Shown one piece after another: positions 1 through 7,367 of a stretch of 17,635 nucleotides of DNA. Each line of letters starts with the position of its first letter. Position 1 is the first letter of the stretch. The position numbers and the translations under genes are program-made. Below the pieces are notes generated by a model, which had not been told where the DNA came from, did not search any database, and worked only from the letters and a program-made list of their open reading frames with translations. Source of the DNA: a candidate division FCPU426 bacterium (GTDB lineage: Bacteria > Oederibacteriota > PGYV01 > Palsa-1178); the NCBI GenBank assembly GCA_003167475.1, contig PMTB01000184.1:1-17635 (forward strand), read 5' to 3'.

Positions 1-50
1 ACTTGCTCTACCCTTTACTGTTGTCTCTTGGATTTTGGCTTAAAAACTTA
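1..50. repeat. Heptad-phased intergenic repeat, copy 1
   Basis: This 50-base stretch lies directly upstream of the NIF3-family gene. It aligns without gaps to positions 5316-5365 (42 of 50 identical by my count), and both end in the same CTTAAAAACTTA. Inside it a 7-base unit repeats imperfectly: TTGTCTC (21-27), TTGGATT (28-34), TTGGCTT (35-41). It may begin before the window. It resembles a degenerate short-tandem heptamer repeat; its function is unknown. Confidence 0.6.
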
Positions 51-69
51 AACGCATAAGGAGCACTGG

Positions 70-1038
70 ATGAAAATAACCGACCTTTACAAAGCCGCAA
101 TCTCGATAGGCATTGAAATGGACCCGCGCGGAGAAGATGAAGTCAAAGCATACCTTAAGAATTCACGTAAAAAATACGACGCCATGACTGAAAAAGAAAA
201 AAAATACTTTGATGAAGACAATCTTTTTAATCCGTATTCAGACTCCCGTATCAACCATGACTCGGGAAAAGAAATAAAATCAGTGCTTGTCGGGATAGAT
301 GTGGAAGTAGGCGAACTCGTATTGACCGACAGGCTGATTGAAAAAGGCGTAAAAATAGACGCGGTCATAGCGCACCACCCTTCCGGGCTGGGGTCCGCCG
401 GTTTTAACGACGTTATGAATATGCAATCAGACATATTCAACAAGTTCGGCGTGAACATTTCCGTGGCAGAAGACATGATTGGAAAAAGGATAACGGAAGT
501 TTCCGAGCGGTTCATGCCGGCCAACCACTATCGCGCCACCGACGCCGCGAAGCTGCTTGATATATCCATGATGAACATGCACACGCCCTGCGACAACTGC
601 GTGGTCACGCATCTGCAGGACAGGTTCGACAATGAAAAACCAAAAACAGTTTCGGATATCATGGATATGCTTTACGAGGAGCCGGAATACTCGGGATTTG
701 CCATTAAAAGTTCGCCGCCGGTCATACTTACAGGAAGCAAAAATAGGCGCGTAAACAGGGTATTTGTCGACATGACAGGCGGCACAGAGGGCCCCAAGGA
801 AGTATACAAACAACTTGCTGACAGTGGAGTTGACACCATAGTGGGCATGCATTTTTCGGGTGACCACAAAAAGGCCATACAGGAAGCGCAGTTGAACTGC
901 GTGATAGCCGGTCATATATCGTCGGATTCGCTGGGCATCAATGTGATGCTCGACAAGATGATGAAAAAGCTCGGTAATTTCAAGGTGTACGAAGCCTCGG
1001 GCTTCATGCGCTGCGAGAGAAATAAAAAAAAGAAGTGA
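70..1038 (+). CDS. NIF3-like (DUF34/YqfO family) protein
   Basis: The 322-residue product is recognisable as a NIF3/DUF34 family member. These are cytoplasmic proteins with a di-metal site whose biochemical role is still poorly defined; GTP cyclohydrolase I type 2 and metal-insertion roles have been suggested. Visible family landmarks are the metal-ligand motif AHHPSG (residues 101-106), HTPCDN (171-176) and the C-terminal GHISSDSLGI (281-290), which together would form the metal pocket. The N-terminal 60 residues are charged and probably helical, with a DAMTEKEKKYFDED segment. The ATG at 70 is preceded by AAGGAG (58-63) at good spacing. The stop is followed after 7 bases by the YaiI/YqxD start, so they are probably co-transcribed. 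In Bacillus subtilis the homologue yqfO also lies near dnaG-sigA, so this neighbourhood is conserved. The family call is firm; the function is not. Confidence 0.88.
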   Translation: MKITDLYKAAISIGIEMDPRGEDEVKAYLKNSRKKYDAMTEKEKKYFDEDNLFNPYSDSRINHDSGKEIKSVLVGIDVEVGELVLTDRLIEKGVKIDAVIAHHPSGLGSAGFNDVMNMQSDIFNKFGVNISVAEDMIGKRITEVSERFMPANHYRATDAAKLLDISMMNMHTPCDNCVVTHLQDRFDNEKPKTVSDIMDMLYEEPEYSGFAIKSSPPVILTGSKNRRVNRVFVDMTGGTEGPKEVYKQLADSGVDTIVGMHFSGDHKKAIQEAQLNCVIAGHISSDSLGINVMLDKMMKKLGNFKVYEASGFMRCERNKKKK

Positions 1039-1045
1039 GGCTTTA

Positions 1046-1528
1046 TTGAAAATAATCGTCGATGCCGACGCGCAGCCAGCCAGGGACGCGATTCTAAAGG
1101 CGGCAAAAAAGCACGGTATAAGAACGGTATTCGTGATGTCCACATCGCATTACTCGGAAAAAAATTCCGGAGCGGATGAAGTGATAATGGTGGACAACAG
1201 GAAACAGGAAGCGGACATAAAAATAATGAACGTATCGGAGCGCGGGGACATAGCAATTACCCAGGACACCGGATTGGGATTGTTCCTTTCGGGCAAAGGC
1301 GTGACAGTGATAAGCCAGCGCGGAAGGCTCTTAAGCGACGCTGATCTTAAGGTTAAGAACAGCATAGCCGCAATAGAGAAGAAGGCAATGAGGAAAAAAC
1401 GCGGAAAAGTCAGGGTACACGGCCCGTCGGCTTTTAAAGAGGAAGACTCAAAGCGGCTGGAACAGATAATTGAAAGGGTAATAGTAGAGGGAATAGAACG
1501 AGACAAGACTAAGGAGACTGGAGTTTGA
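1046..1528 (+). CDS. YaiI/YqxD family protein (DUF188, UPF0178)
   Basis: The 160-residue protein opens with MKIIVDADAQPARDAI, the typical start of the DUF188 family, in which the paired aspartates (D6, D8) lie in a PIN-like nuclease fold. Further family blocks are DIAITQDTGLG (about residues 68-78) and the VISQRGRLLSDADL segment. The molecular function of the family is unknown. The start is TTG at 1046, supported by AGTGAGG just upstream, which overlaps the end of the NIF3 gene. In Bacillus subtilis the homologue yqxD immediately precedes dnaG, exactly as here. The last residues (ERDKTKETGV) are encoded by DNA that forms one arm of an inverted repeat (1514-1523 with 1553-1562), so the C-terminal tail may be repeat-derived and dispensable. 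Confidence 0.88.
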   Translation: MKIIVDADAQPARDAILKAAKKHGIRTVFVMSTSHYSEKNSGADEVIMVDNRKQEADIKIMNVSERGDIAITQDTGLGLFLSGKGVTVISQRGRLLSDADLKVKNSIAAIEKKAMRKKRGKVRVHGPSAFKEEDSKRLEQIIERVIVEGIERDKTKETGV

Positions 1529-1573
1529 TTACAGCCAACTCCATGCTCCGGTCTCCAGTCTCTAATACTCATA
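1514..1573. repeat. Inverted repeat with 7-base phased units between yaiI-like gene and dnaG
   Basis: GAGACTGGAG (1514-1523) is a perfect inverted copy of CTCCAGTCTC (1553-1562). The right half is built of 7-base units in register: CTCCATG (1539), CTCCGGT (1546), CTCCAGT (1553), CTCTAAT (1560). The left arm lies in the last codons of the YaiI/YqxD gene. As RNA it would form a 10-bp stem with a long loop just before the dnaG ribosome-binding site. There is no T-run after it, so it is not a classical terminator. Confidence 0.55.
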
Positions 1574-1589
1574 AAGGAGTCTTTTTAAT

Positions 1590-3395
1590 TTGATCTCCCC
1601 GGACAAGATTGACGCTGTAAAGAACGCCAATGACATAGCTGAGGTTATCGGCGGATACATGACATTAAAAAGGACCGGGGCCAATTTCAAGGCGCCGTGC
1701 CCTTTTCACCAGGAAAAGACGCCGTCATTTGTCGTGAGCCCGGGAAAGCAGATTTACCGCTGCTTCGGCTGCGGCGAGGGCGGGAACGTTTTTACCTTTG
1801 TGCAGAGGATGGAGAACTTTTCATTTGTCGAGGCTGTCAAGCACCTGGCAAAACGGGCCGGTATAGAGATAGAGGAGTCCAGGCCCGATCCGGCTTTCAC
1901 GGAGAAGGAAAGCCTGCTTGCGGCAAACCGCGAGACAATGAATTATTTCCATGAAAAGTTCAAGGCAAGCGAAAAGGCAATAGCGTACGCAAAAGACCGC
2001 GGTATAGATGAAGCCACCATCGAGGATTTTAAGATAGGATACTCGCCCACGGATGTATCAATAAGCGTGTATTTGAAGTCCAAGGGTATTAGCGAAGAGA
2101 CAATATTAAAAGCGGGAATAGTAGGACAGGGTTCTTACGATATGTTCCGCGGCAGGTTCATGTTCCCGATATTGAACCTGTACAATGACGTGATAGGCTT
2201 CGGCGGGAGGGTTTTTGACGATTCGCTGCCGAAATATATAAATTCAAAAGAAACGCCCGTGTACATAAAGGGCAGGAACTTATATAACCTGAACAATGCC
2301 AGGAAGAACGCGCAGGACGGCGCCATAATCATAGTGGAAGGGTACATGGACTGCGTAACAGTATACGCGGCGGGCATCAAGAATACGGCCGCAACCCTTG
2401 GCACGGCCCTTACGCCTGACCAGGCCAAGCTCCTGAAAAGGTACGCGGAGCGTGTGGTGCTCATGTATGACATGGATGAAGCGGGAAGAGCCGGCGCTGT
2501 GAGGGCCGGGGATAACCTTTTTGCGGAGGGGATAGAAACCGCGGTTGTAAGTTTCGGGGATGTAAAGGATCCGGATGACTATATAAAGAAATTCGGGGTT
2601 GCCGCGCTCCGTGAAAAGATCAGGGAAGCCGAGCCGTTCATGGAGTACAGGATAGACCGCCTCGCAAAACAGGGTGATATTAACAATGCCTATTACAAGG
2701 AAAAAGTAATAAAGGAAATGGCGGAACTCATAGAAAAAACAGACAGCCCGGTGGTCCGCGACAATGCTGTGAAGATGATATCGAAAAAGCTTTTTGTCGG
2801 GTATGACGTGGTCGCGAGGTATTTCAAAGTCAAAGACGGGCTCGCGGCACAGGTCGGCCCGGGGATTGACATGGACGACAATCTGGCGCTTAAGAACAAG
2901 GGCGCGGACGCGGCTGAAAAAATGATACTTTCCATGGCTTTAAACGCGCTCGGCACCGAGAACGAGGCGGTTATCTTAAAGCACATACAGGAACGCAGGG
3001 AAATGCAGGGCATGAAATATGAGGATTTTAAGAACCAGGTTTACGCGGAACTGATGATAAAGATCAAGACTTACTTTAAGGAAGGCGAGAGGGAAATATT
3101 GAAACGCATAGAAATGGACTATGTGGACAACGAGGATATAAACAGGATCATATCGGAACTTTTGGTGCCAAAAATAAGCGAGGGTACGCAGAAAAAAAAG
3201 GTGCACACCGAGGATATGATGCAGGAGATCACTGATTACGTGACAAGGATACAGAAGGAAAAGACGGCGCTTGAGATAGAGGACTTAAAGCAGAAGATAA
3301 ACGCGGCCGAAGCTGAAAAAAACACGGAACTGTTGAAGGAACTGCTGGCCCGGAAATCAAAACTGCAGAAGGTAATGCAGAGTATAGCTGACTAA
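1590..3395 (+). CDS. dnaG: DNA primase DnaG
   Basis: The 601-residue protein synthesises RNA primers at the replication fork and interacts with the replicative helicase. Domains in order: an N-terminal CHC2 zinc ribbon (C37, H40, C58, C61, with HQEKTPSF between); the RNA-polymerase-like core with FRGRFMFPI (187-195) and GFGGRVFDD (203-211); a TOPRIM domain with IIIVEGYMD (E250) and the metal-binding YDMDEAGR (D294, D296), followed by KDPDDY (326-331); and a charged helical C-terminal region from about 430 to 601, matching the helicase-binding domain in position. Length is normal for the family. The start is TTG at 1590 with AAAGGAG at 1573-1579; the N-terminus ISPDKIDAVKNANDIAEVIG matches the usual DnaG opening. 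It lies between the YaiI/YqxD gene and rpoD, the classic macromolecular-synthesis arrangement. Confidence 0.97.
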   Translation: MISPDKIDAVKNANDIAEVIGGYMTLKRTGANFKAPCPFHQEKTPSFVVSPGKQIYRCFGCGEGGNVFTFVQRMENFSFVEAVKHLAKRAGIEIEESRPDPAFTEKESLLAANRETMNYFHEKFKASEKAIAYAKDRGIDEATIEDFKIGYSPTDVSISVYLKSKGISEETILKAGIVGQGSYDMFRGRFMFPILNLYNDVIGFGGRVFDDSLPKYINSKETPVYIKGRNLYNLNNARKNAQDGAIIIVEGYMDCVTVYAAGIKNTAATLGTALTPDQAKLLKRYAERVVLMYDMDEAGRAGAVRAGDNLFAEGIETAVVSFGDVKDPDDYIKKFGVAALREKIREAEPFMEYRIDRLAKQGDINNAYYKEKVIKEMAELIEKTDSPVVRDNAVKMISKKLFVGYDVVARYFKVKDGLAAQVGPGIDMDDNLALKNKGADAAEKMILSMALNALGTENEAVILKHIQERREMQGMKYEDFKNQVYAELMIKIKTYFKEGEREILKRIEMDYVDNEDINRIISELLVPKISEGTQKKKVHTEDMMQEITDYVTRIQKEKTALEIEDLKQKINAAEAEKNTELLKELLARKSKLQKVMQSIAD

Positions 3396-3397
3396 GC

Positions 3398-3428
3398 GGT
3401 TTCCCTTAGGTTTACGGAAACCCGTAAA
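3398..3428 (+). other. Two mutually exclusive small hairpins in the dnaG-rpoD gap
   Basis: GGTTTCC (3398-3404) can pair with GGAAACC (3416-3422). Alternatively TTTACGG (3411-3417) can pair with CCGTAAA (3422-3428) over a 4-base loop. The two share bases, so only one can form at a time. Neither is followed by a convincing T-run. This could be a processing or attenuation element between dnaG and rpoD, or chance; the stems are only 7 bp. Confidence 0.3.
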
Positions 3429-3453
3429 AATATCAAGCAAAGAGGTGGACCAT

Positions 3454-5187
3454 TTGAGCAAGAATCTTAAGAACCTTCCTGAAGTGCAGGAATTGATAAA
3501 AAAAGGGAAAGAAAAGGGTTTCTTGACCTATGAGGAACTCAACGACTCCCTTCCGGTGGATTTTACGTCCGTTGAGGACATTGATGACATGCTCAACATC
3601 ATGGACGAGATGGACATAGAGATCAGGGAAGAAGGCAAGATAGACAAGATACTCTCGGGCAAGAACGCGGAAAAAGCCGCGGAAGAAGTGGATTTCCTCG
3701 ACGCCGAGGGGTTTTCATCCGATCCGGTCCAGATGTACCTTCATGAAATGGGAAAAGTTCCTCTGCTTGAAAAGCGCGAGGACGAGGTAAGGATAGCCAA
3801 AAAAATAGAAACAGCGGAAATAAACATGAAGGACTCGATTTTTGACACAAAACTCGGATTTGACGAACTGGAAAAGATAAACGACGAACTGAAAAACGGA
3901 AGCGTAAAGATAACGGACATCATCAAGACCAAACTTGAGGGAGACATACCGCCTTCGGTCGAGGAGAGGCTCAAGGAGCGCTTCGACAGGTATATACGTT
4001 CGGCCGAGAAAGCGCAAAAAGAAGTCGACAGGATGATGGAAAAGCTCGGCAAGAAAACGTCTGCGCCGAAGCAGAGGGAAAAATACAAAAAGATCCTGGA
4101 TAAGCATAAAAAGAAAAAACGCGACCAGCTGCACATGCTCAAGCTCAACAACGAGCAGATAAACCTGCTCGCTAAAAAAATAATCAATGTCGTGGCAAAA
4201 ATAACCAAGGATGAAAAGGAACTGCAGGCCATTGAAAAACTATTTGGATTGAAAGTGGCTGACATTAAAGTGTTGCTTAAGGATAAGAAAGCACTCGCCG
4301 CTGCCATCAAAAAAAGGAAGATAAAAGCCGTCGATTTAAAGGAAATACCGGTAAAGATCAACGAGATAACCAGTCTCATCCGCAAGGAAGAGATAGAGAT
4401 AGGAATGAAGTACGAGGAGTTGAAGGGGCTCGCCCACATGATAAGGAAGAATATGTTCGAGGCGAGAAAGACGCGCAAAGAACTCGTGGTGGCCAACTTA
4501 AGGCTCGTGGTATCCATAGCGAAGAAGTATATAAACAAAGGCCTGTCATTTTTGGACCTGATACAGGAAGGCAACATCGGCCTGATGCGCGCGGTCGAGC
4601 GCTTTGAGTACAAAAGAGGCTACAAATTCTCGACATACGCAACGTGGTGGATAAGGCAGGCTATTACGCGCGCCATAGCCGACCAGGCAAGGACCATCAG
4701 GATTCCGGTTCATATGATAGAGACCATCAACAAGCTTAACAAAGTGGCTAGGATATTTGTCCAGCAGTTCGGCCGCGAGCCAAAGCCGGAAGAAATAGCA
4801 AAAAAGATGGGCACTTCGGCCGACAAGGTACGCTCAGTGCTTAAAATATCACAGCACCCGATATCGCTTGAAACCCCTATAGGCGAGGAAAAAGACTCGC
4901 ACTTGGGGGATTTTATAGAGGATAAGGACGCCATATCGCCGGCGTCAGCCGCTGTAAACGTGCTCTTAAAAGAACAGATAGAAAAGGTCCTGCATACCCT
5001 AAAGGACAGGGAAGCCGAAGTACTGCGCTTAAGGTTCGGAGTCGGCGACGGCGTGCCCCACACCCTTGAGGAAGTCGGCAAGATATTCAAGGTAACCAGG
5101 GAGCGCGTAAGGCAGATAGAGGCGAAAGCGCTGCGGAAACTCAGGCACCCGGCAAGGGCTAAGAACTTAAAGGGATTCCTCGATTAA
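3454..5187 (+). CDS. rpoD: Primary sigma factor RpoD (sigma-70/SigA)
   Basis: This is the housekeeping sigma subunit of RNA polymerase. Residues are numbered from a GTG at 3445, the longest reading. Region 1.1 is about 1-80; region 1.2 contains DPVQMYLHEMGKVPLLEKRE (93-112); a long basic non-conserved region spans about 130-335. Region 2 has NLRLVVSIAKKYINKGLSFL, then DLIQEGNIGLMRAVERFEY and the -10-recognition segment YKFSTYATWWIRQAITRAI (393-411). Region 3 follows with VHMIETINKL. Region 4 ends with TLEEVGKIFKVTRERVRQIE (540-559), the -35-recognition helix-turn-helix. I prefer the TTG at 3454 because the GTG at 3445 lies inside the Shine-Dalgarno AGAGGTGG (3441-3448), which is well spaced for 3454; this gives 577 residues. 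It follows dnaG by 58 bases and is probably co-transcribed with it. Confidence 0.97.
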   Translation: MSKNLKNLPEVQELIKKGKEKGFLTYEELNDSLPVDFTSVEDIDDMLNIMDEMDIEIREEGKIDKILSGKNAEKAAEEVDFLDAEGFSSDPVQMYLHEMGKVPLLEKREDEVRIAKKIETAEINMKDSIFDTKLGFDELEKINDELKNGSVKITDIIKTKLEGDIPPSVEERLKERFDRYIRSAEKAQKEVDRMMEKLGKKTSAPKQREKYKKILDKHKKKKRDQLHMLKLNNEQINLLAKKIINVVAKITKDEKELQAIEKLFGLKVADIKVLLKDKKALAAAIKKRKIKAVDLKEIPVKINEITSLIRKEEIEIGMKYEELKGLAHMIRKNMFEARKTRKELVVANLRLVVSIAKKYINKGLSFLDLIQEGNIGLMRAVERFEYKRGYKFSTYATWWIRQAITRAIADQARTIRIPVHMIETINKLNKVARIFVQQFGREPKPEEIAKKMGTSADKVRSVLKISQHPISLETPIGEEKDSHLGDFIEDKDAISPASAAVNVLLKEQIEKVLHTLKDREAEVLRLRFGVGDGVPHTLEEVGKIFKVTRERVRQIEAKALRKLRHPARAKNLKGFLD

Positions 5188-5196
5188 GATAAGTAG

Positions 5197-5365
5197 TTAA
5201 GCCAAGAGACAAAAGCCAAAAGTAAAGTGTTTAAGTATATAAGTGAAAGCAAGGAAACCACATAAAAAACAGAACGGGACGGTACTTGTTTGTTATATTT
5301 GAACTACTTGATTTTACTTGCCCTATACTTAACTTTTGTCTTTTGGCTCTTGGCTTAAAAACTTA
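5197..5365. repeat. Inverted pair of heptad-phased repeats between rpoD and the GT9 gene
   Basis: TTAAGCCAAGAG (5197-5208) is a perfect inverted copy of CTCTTGGCTTAA (5347-5358). Pairing continues with few mismatches for about 33 bases. Each arm is made of 7-base units: CCAAGAG, ACAAAAG, CCAAAAG (5202-5222) on the left, and TTTTGTC, TTTTGGC, TCTTGGC (5334-5354) on the right. The right arm (5316-5365) matches the window start (1-50) as a direct repeat. The region between the arms has no coding potential that I can support. No T-run-tailed terminator is apparent after rpoD. Confidence 0.65.
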
Positions 5366-5403
5366 TCGCAGGGATTTACGCCGGGAGCTGCGGAGGTAAG
5401 ATT

Positions 5404-6489
5404 TTGGAAAATAATACTAAACTCAGGATAGCAGTCATCAAACCAGACGGCATAGGAGACGCGGTACTTGCGTCTCCTTTCTTTTTAGGGCTGCGCAAGT
5501 ATTATAAGGACGCGCATATAACGGCTTTTTTAAGCCCGGCAGGGGCGCGCGTGCTTGACGGGCTCAAGTGCTTTGATGAAGTGAAGGTATTTGACGCGCA
5601 GTGGCTCAAGTATGAACCAAGGCCGTTTTACACACGCTGGATGTCGGCGCTTGAACTTCTTATGCAACTGAATAAAGGCAGTTATGACATGGTCATAGGA
5701 ATGCGATGGCAGGACAGGCTCACGTCACTTATCGTTTCCCTTTCTAACGCGAAACAGAGATACGGCTATGATATAGGGGGCATGGGTTTTTCAATAAACA
5801 ATGTCGTGCAGCACCCGCCCATGGCAATACACGTCACTGAAAAAAACATGCTCCTATTCAAGGCCATAACAGGGGAAAAATACCCGGCGAAACCCGTCTT
5901 AAAGACCGACAGCAAGTCCGAAGAAAGCATAGGAGCATTGCTCAAAAAAGGCAACATAAGCAAATATATAGTTTTTCATCCAGTTTCCGGCCACAGTTCC
6001 AAGGACTGGGGAATAGACAAATACAACGGCCTGGCAGAATATTTATCCAGGGGCATCAAGATAATAGTGATAGGGGCAAAAGAGGACAAGGGTATAAACA
6101 ACCTAAAAGCTAGGCACGTGGTGAACCTGGCCGGAATGCTCACCATAGGCGAGATAAAAGCCCTCATAAAACACGCCCAGCTGGTCATTGGAAACGATTC
6201 CATGGCGGTGCATATAGCCGCTGCGCTGGGAGTGAAGTCATTGACATTATTTTCCGGATCGGCCCGTTACCAGGAGTGGGGCGCGTGCGGAGACAAATCA
6301 TATATAATAGACAAGCACGTAAGGTGTTCCCCGTGCGGATTGGCCAAGTGCAATCAGAAAATGGAATGTTTGGATGTGCCGGTTGATTTCGTGGCGTACA
6401 CCGCGCTGCAGATAATGAAAGGAAAGCAGGAACAGAACTTGATAAAGTTCAAAGCAAAAGGGCAGGATGAAAATAAAATGAAACTGTAG
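5404..6489 (+). CDS. Glycosyltransferase family 9 (heptosyltransferase-like)
   Basis: The 361-residue protein belongs to the ADP-heptose:LPS heptosyltransferase superfamily (GT9, GT-B fold, cytoplasmic face of the membrane). The N-terminal domain starts with IAVIKPDGIGDAVLASPFFL (residues 9-28), the usual acceptor-side signature. The C-terminal nucleotide-sugar half has FHPVSGHSSKDWGIDKYNGL (191-210) and VIGNDSMAVHIAAALGVKSL (261-280). A late RCSPCGLAKC (307-316) with two further cysteines nearby matches the Cys-rich tail common in this family. The actual donor sugar is not readable: many GT9 proteins outside Proteobacteria are not true heptosyltransferases. The start is TTG at 5404, supported by a strong GGAGGT (5392-5397). 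It is separate from the larger glycan operon at 8976-14905 but probably serves the same envelope chemistry. Confidence 0.88.
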   Translation: MENNTKLRIAVIKPDGIGDAVLASPFFLGLRKYYKDAHITAFLSPAGARVLDGLKCFDEVKVFDAQWLKYEPRPFYTRWMSALELLMQLNKGSYDMVIGMRWQDRLTSLIVSLSNAKQRYGYDIGGMGFSINNVVQHPPMAIHVTEKNMLLFKAITGEKYPAKPVLKTDSKSEESIGALLKKGNISKYIVFHPVSGHSSKDWGIDKYNGLAEYLSRGIKIIVIGAKEDKGINNLKARHVVNLAGMLTIGEIKALIKHAQLVIGNDSMAVHIAAALGVKSLTLFSGSARYQEWGACGDKSYIIDKHVRCSPCGLAKCNQKMECLDVPVDFVAYTALQIMKGKQEQNLIKFKAKGQDENKMKL

Positions 6490-6773
6490 AGCGGCTGCTT
6501 GCTGCCGCTCATCATTGGCTGTTAGGAATTTGTAGTCGCACCCCTTCGTTCTACCGGGGTGCGCATAGATAAGGGATTGATACACGCAAACCACCGACAG
6601 TTCAAGCTACCACTGATAATAATATAGATTTATGTATTTGTGGAGATTTCAATTAGATGAGGGTATTTTGTCCCTATCTAGGCGCACCCCGATGAGACGA
6701 AGGGGTGCGACTACAAAATCAAACCAGACCACGTTATAAAAGCCAACGTCAGAGAGGCAGCAAGCAGCCTCTC
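6489..6773. repeat. Nested inverted-repeat region, no gene
   Basis: This gap of about 300 bases holds no supportable gene but four hairpins arranged as two inverted pairs. Outer pair: GAGCGGC/GCCGCTC (6489-6510, starting on the last base of the GT9 stop codon) and GAGAGGC/GCCTCTC (6751-6772). The second, reverse-complemented, reads almost the same as the first, with the shared loop TGCTTGCT. Inner pair: 6529-6575 and 6672-6718, about 47-bp copies in opposite orientation, each with an internal 8-bp stem (CGCACCCC/GGGGTGCG at 6537-6544/6556-6563 and 6683-6690/6702-6709). The unpaired core is about 6576-6671. This could be a MITE-like element or a cluster of REP/BIME-type dispersed palindromes. 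Confidence 0.65.
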
Positions 6774-6794
6774 TACGCGTCTTAAGACAAACAA

Positions 6795-7367
6795 TCATTC
6801 CCTCATCAACTCCCACGTCAGCTCCAGCAGTGGTCCGTAATCCCCCTTGTCCGCCAGCTTCATCGAATCCCCGTACTTTTTCATAAAATCTGTCTTTTTG
6901 ATCGCCTCTGCGTCCGGCCAGGCCGGTCTTTTATGGCCCGTTGTGTAAAGTAATAAATCCGCCATCATCCTCGCATGGCGGAGGTTTCCGCCTTCAAAGG
7001 CGCGGATGTTGGATAGAGCATGGTGCAGCCTTACGCTTTGTTCTATGATGTTCATTTGCTTGTTCTGCCAGTGGGCATGGGCTATGCACAATTCGTATAT
7101 ATCTTTTGATATCCGGGTGTAATCGCTGCCTGTTTTTATATTGTGGTTCCTGTATATGCCTGCCCAGGTCCAGGTGGAGCCAAACATGGCTTTATGCAGT
7201 TTTTGTATGAGGTCCGAGGTAAAGACACGTTTTTTTGGCGTGTAAAAATAGGTGTGCTGGGCGTCGAGTATATTGTTTGATTCCCATTCGTTAAGGTCTT
7301 TAATGGTCATCAAGTGTTTTGGTATCAGGGCTGCTTTTACTTCCTTGGCAAGGTTTTCGTCAGTCAT
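6795..7367 (-). CDS. Mobile mystery protein B, Fic/DOC-fold, degenerate active site
   Basis: This 190-residue protein matches the 'mobile mystery protein B' type of Fic-domain protein in layout: N-terminal LIPKHLMTIKDLNEWESNNI, the Fic-core lead-in LHKAMFGSTWTWAGIYR (57-73), and the motif region followed by HARMMADLLLYTTG. Canonical Fic enzymes transfer AMP or related groups using HPFx(D/E)GNGRxxR. Here the aligned stretch (residues 122-133) reads RAFEGGNLRHAR: the catalytic His is Arg, the metal-binding acidic residue is Gly and the second Gly is Leu. AMPylation activity is therefore doubtful. I chose the ATG at 7367, which overlaps the partner's stop as TAATG and follows GGGAGGA; an ATG at 7379 would add four residues. 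It is paired with gene A at 7367-7816. Possible readings are a pseudoenzyme with a retained binding role, a different chemistry, or early decay of an otherwise full-length frame. Confidence 0.82.
   Translation of the reverse strand: MTDENLAKEVKAALIPKHLMTIKDLNEWESNNILDAQHTYFYTPKKRVFTSDLIQKLHKAMFGSTWTWAGIYRNHNIKTGSDYTRISKDIYELCIAHAHWQNKQMNIIEQSVRLHHALSNIRAFEGGNLRHARMMADLLLYTTGHKRPAWPDAEAIKKTDFMKKYGDSMKLADKGDYGPLLELTWELMRE

Noticed and set aside
427..1143. 238-residue open frame on the minus strand
   Set aside because: Antisense to the NIF3 and YaiI/YqxD genes, both of which are firm family matches; no ribosome-binding site or recognisable motif.
3445..3453. GTG start for rpoD
   Set aside because: The GTG is part of the AGAGGTGG Shine-Dalgarno that serves the TTG at 3454; using it would leave no good ribosome-binding site.
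3741..4613. 290-residue open frame on the minus strand
   Set aside because: It lies wholly antisense to rpoD, is Ser/Phe/Leu-rich without motifs, and is explained by the Lys/Glu-rich codons of the sigma factor.
1..5365. CRISPR array from the repeated sequences at 1-50 and 5197-5365
   Set aside because: Repeats are degenerate, far apart, have a 7-base period rather than repeat-spacer units, and no cas gene is present.
6576..6671. Small gene in the core of the inverted-repeat region
   Set aside because: No start with a ribosome-binding site and no open frame of useful length; AT-rich and featureless.
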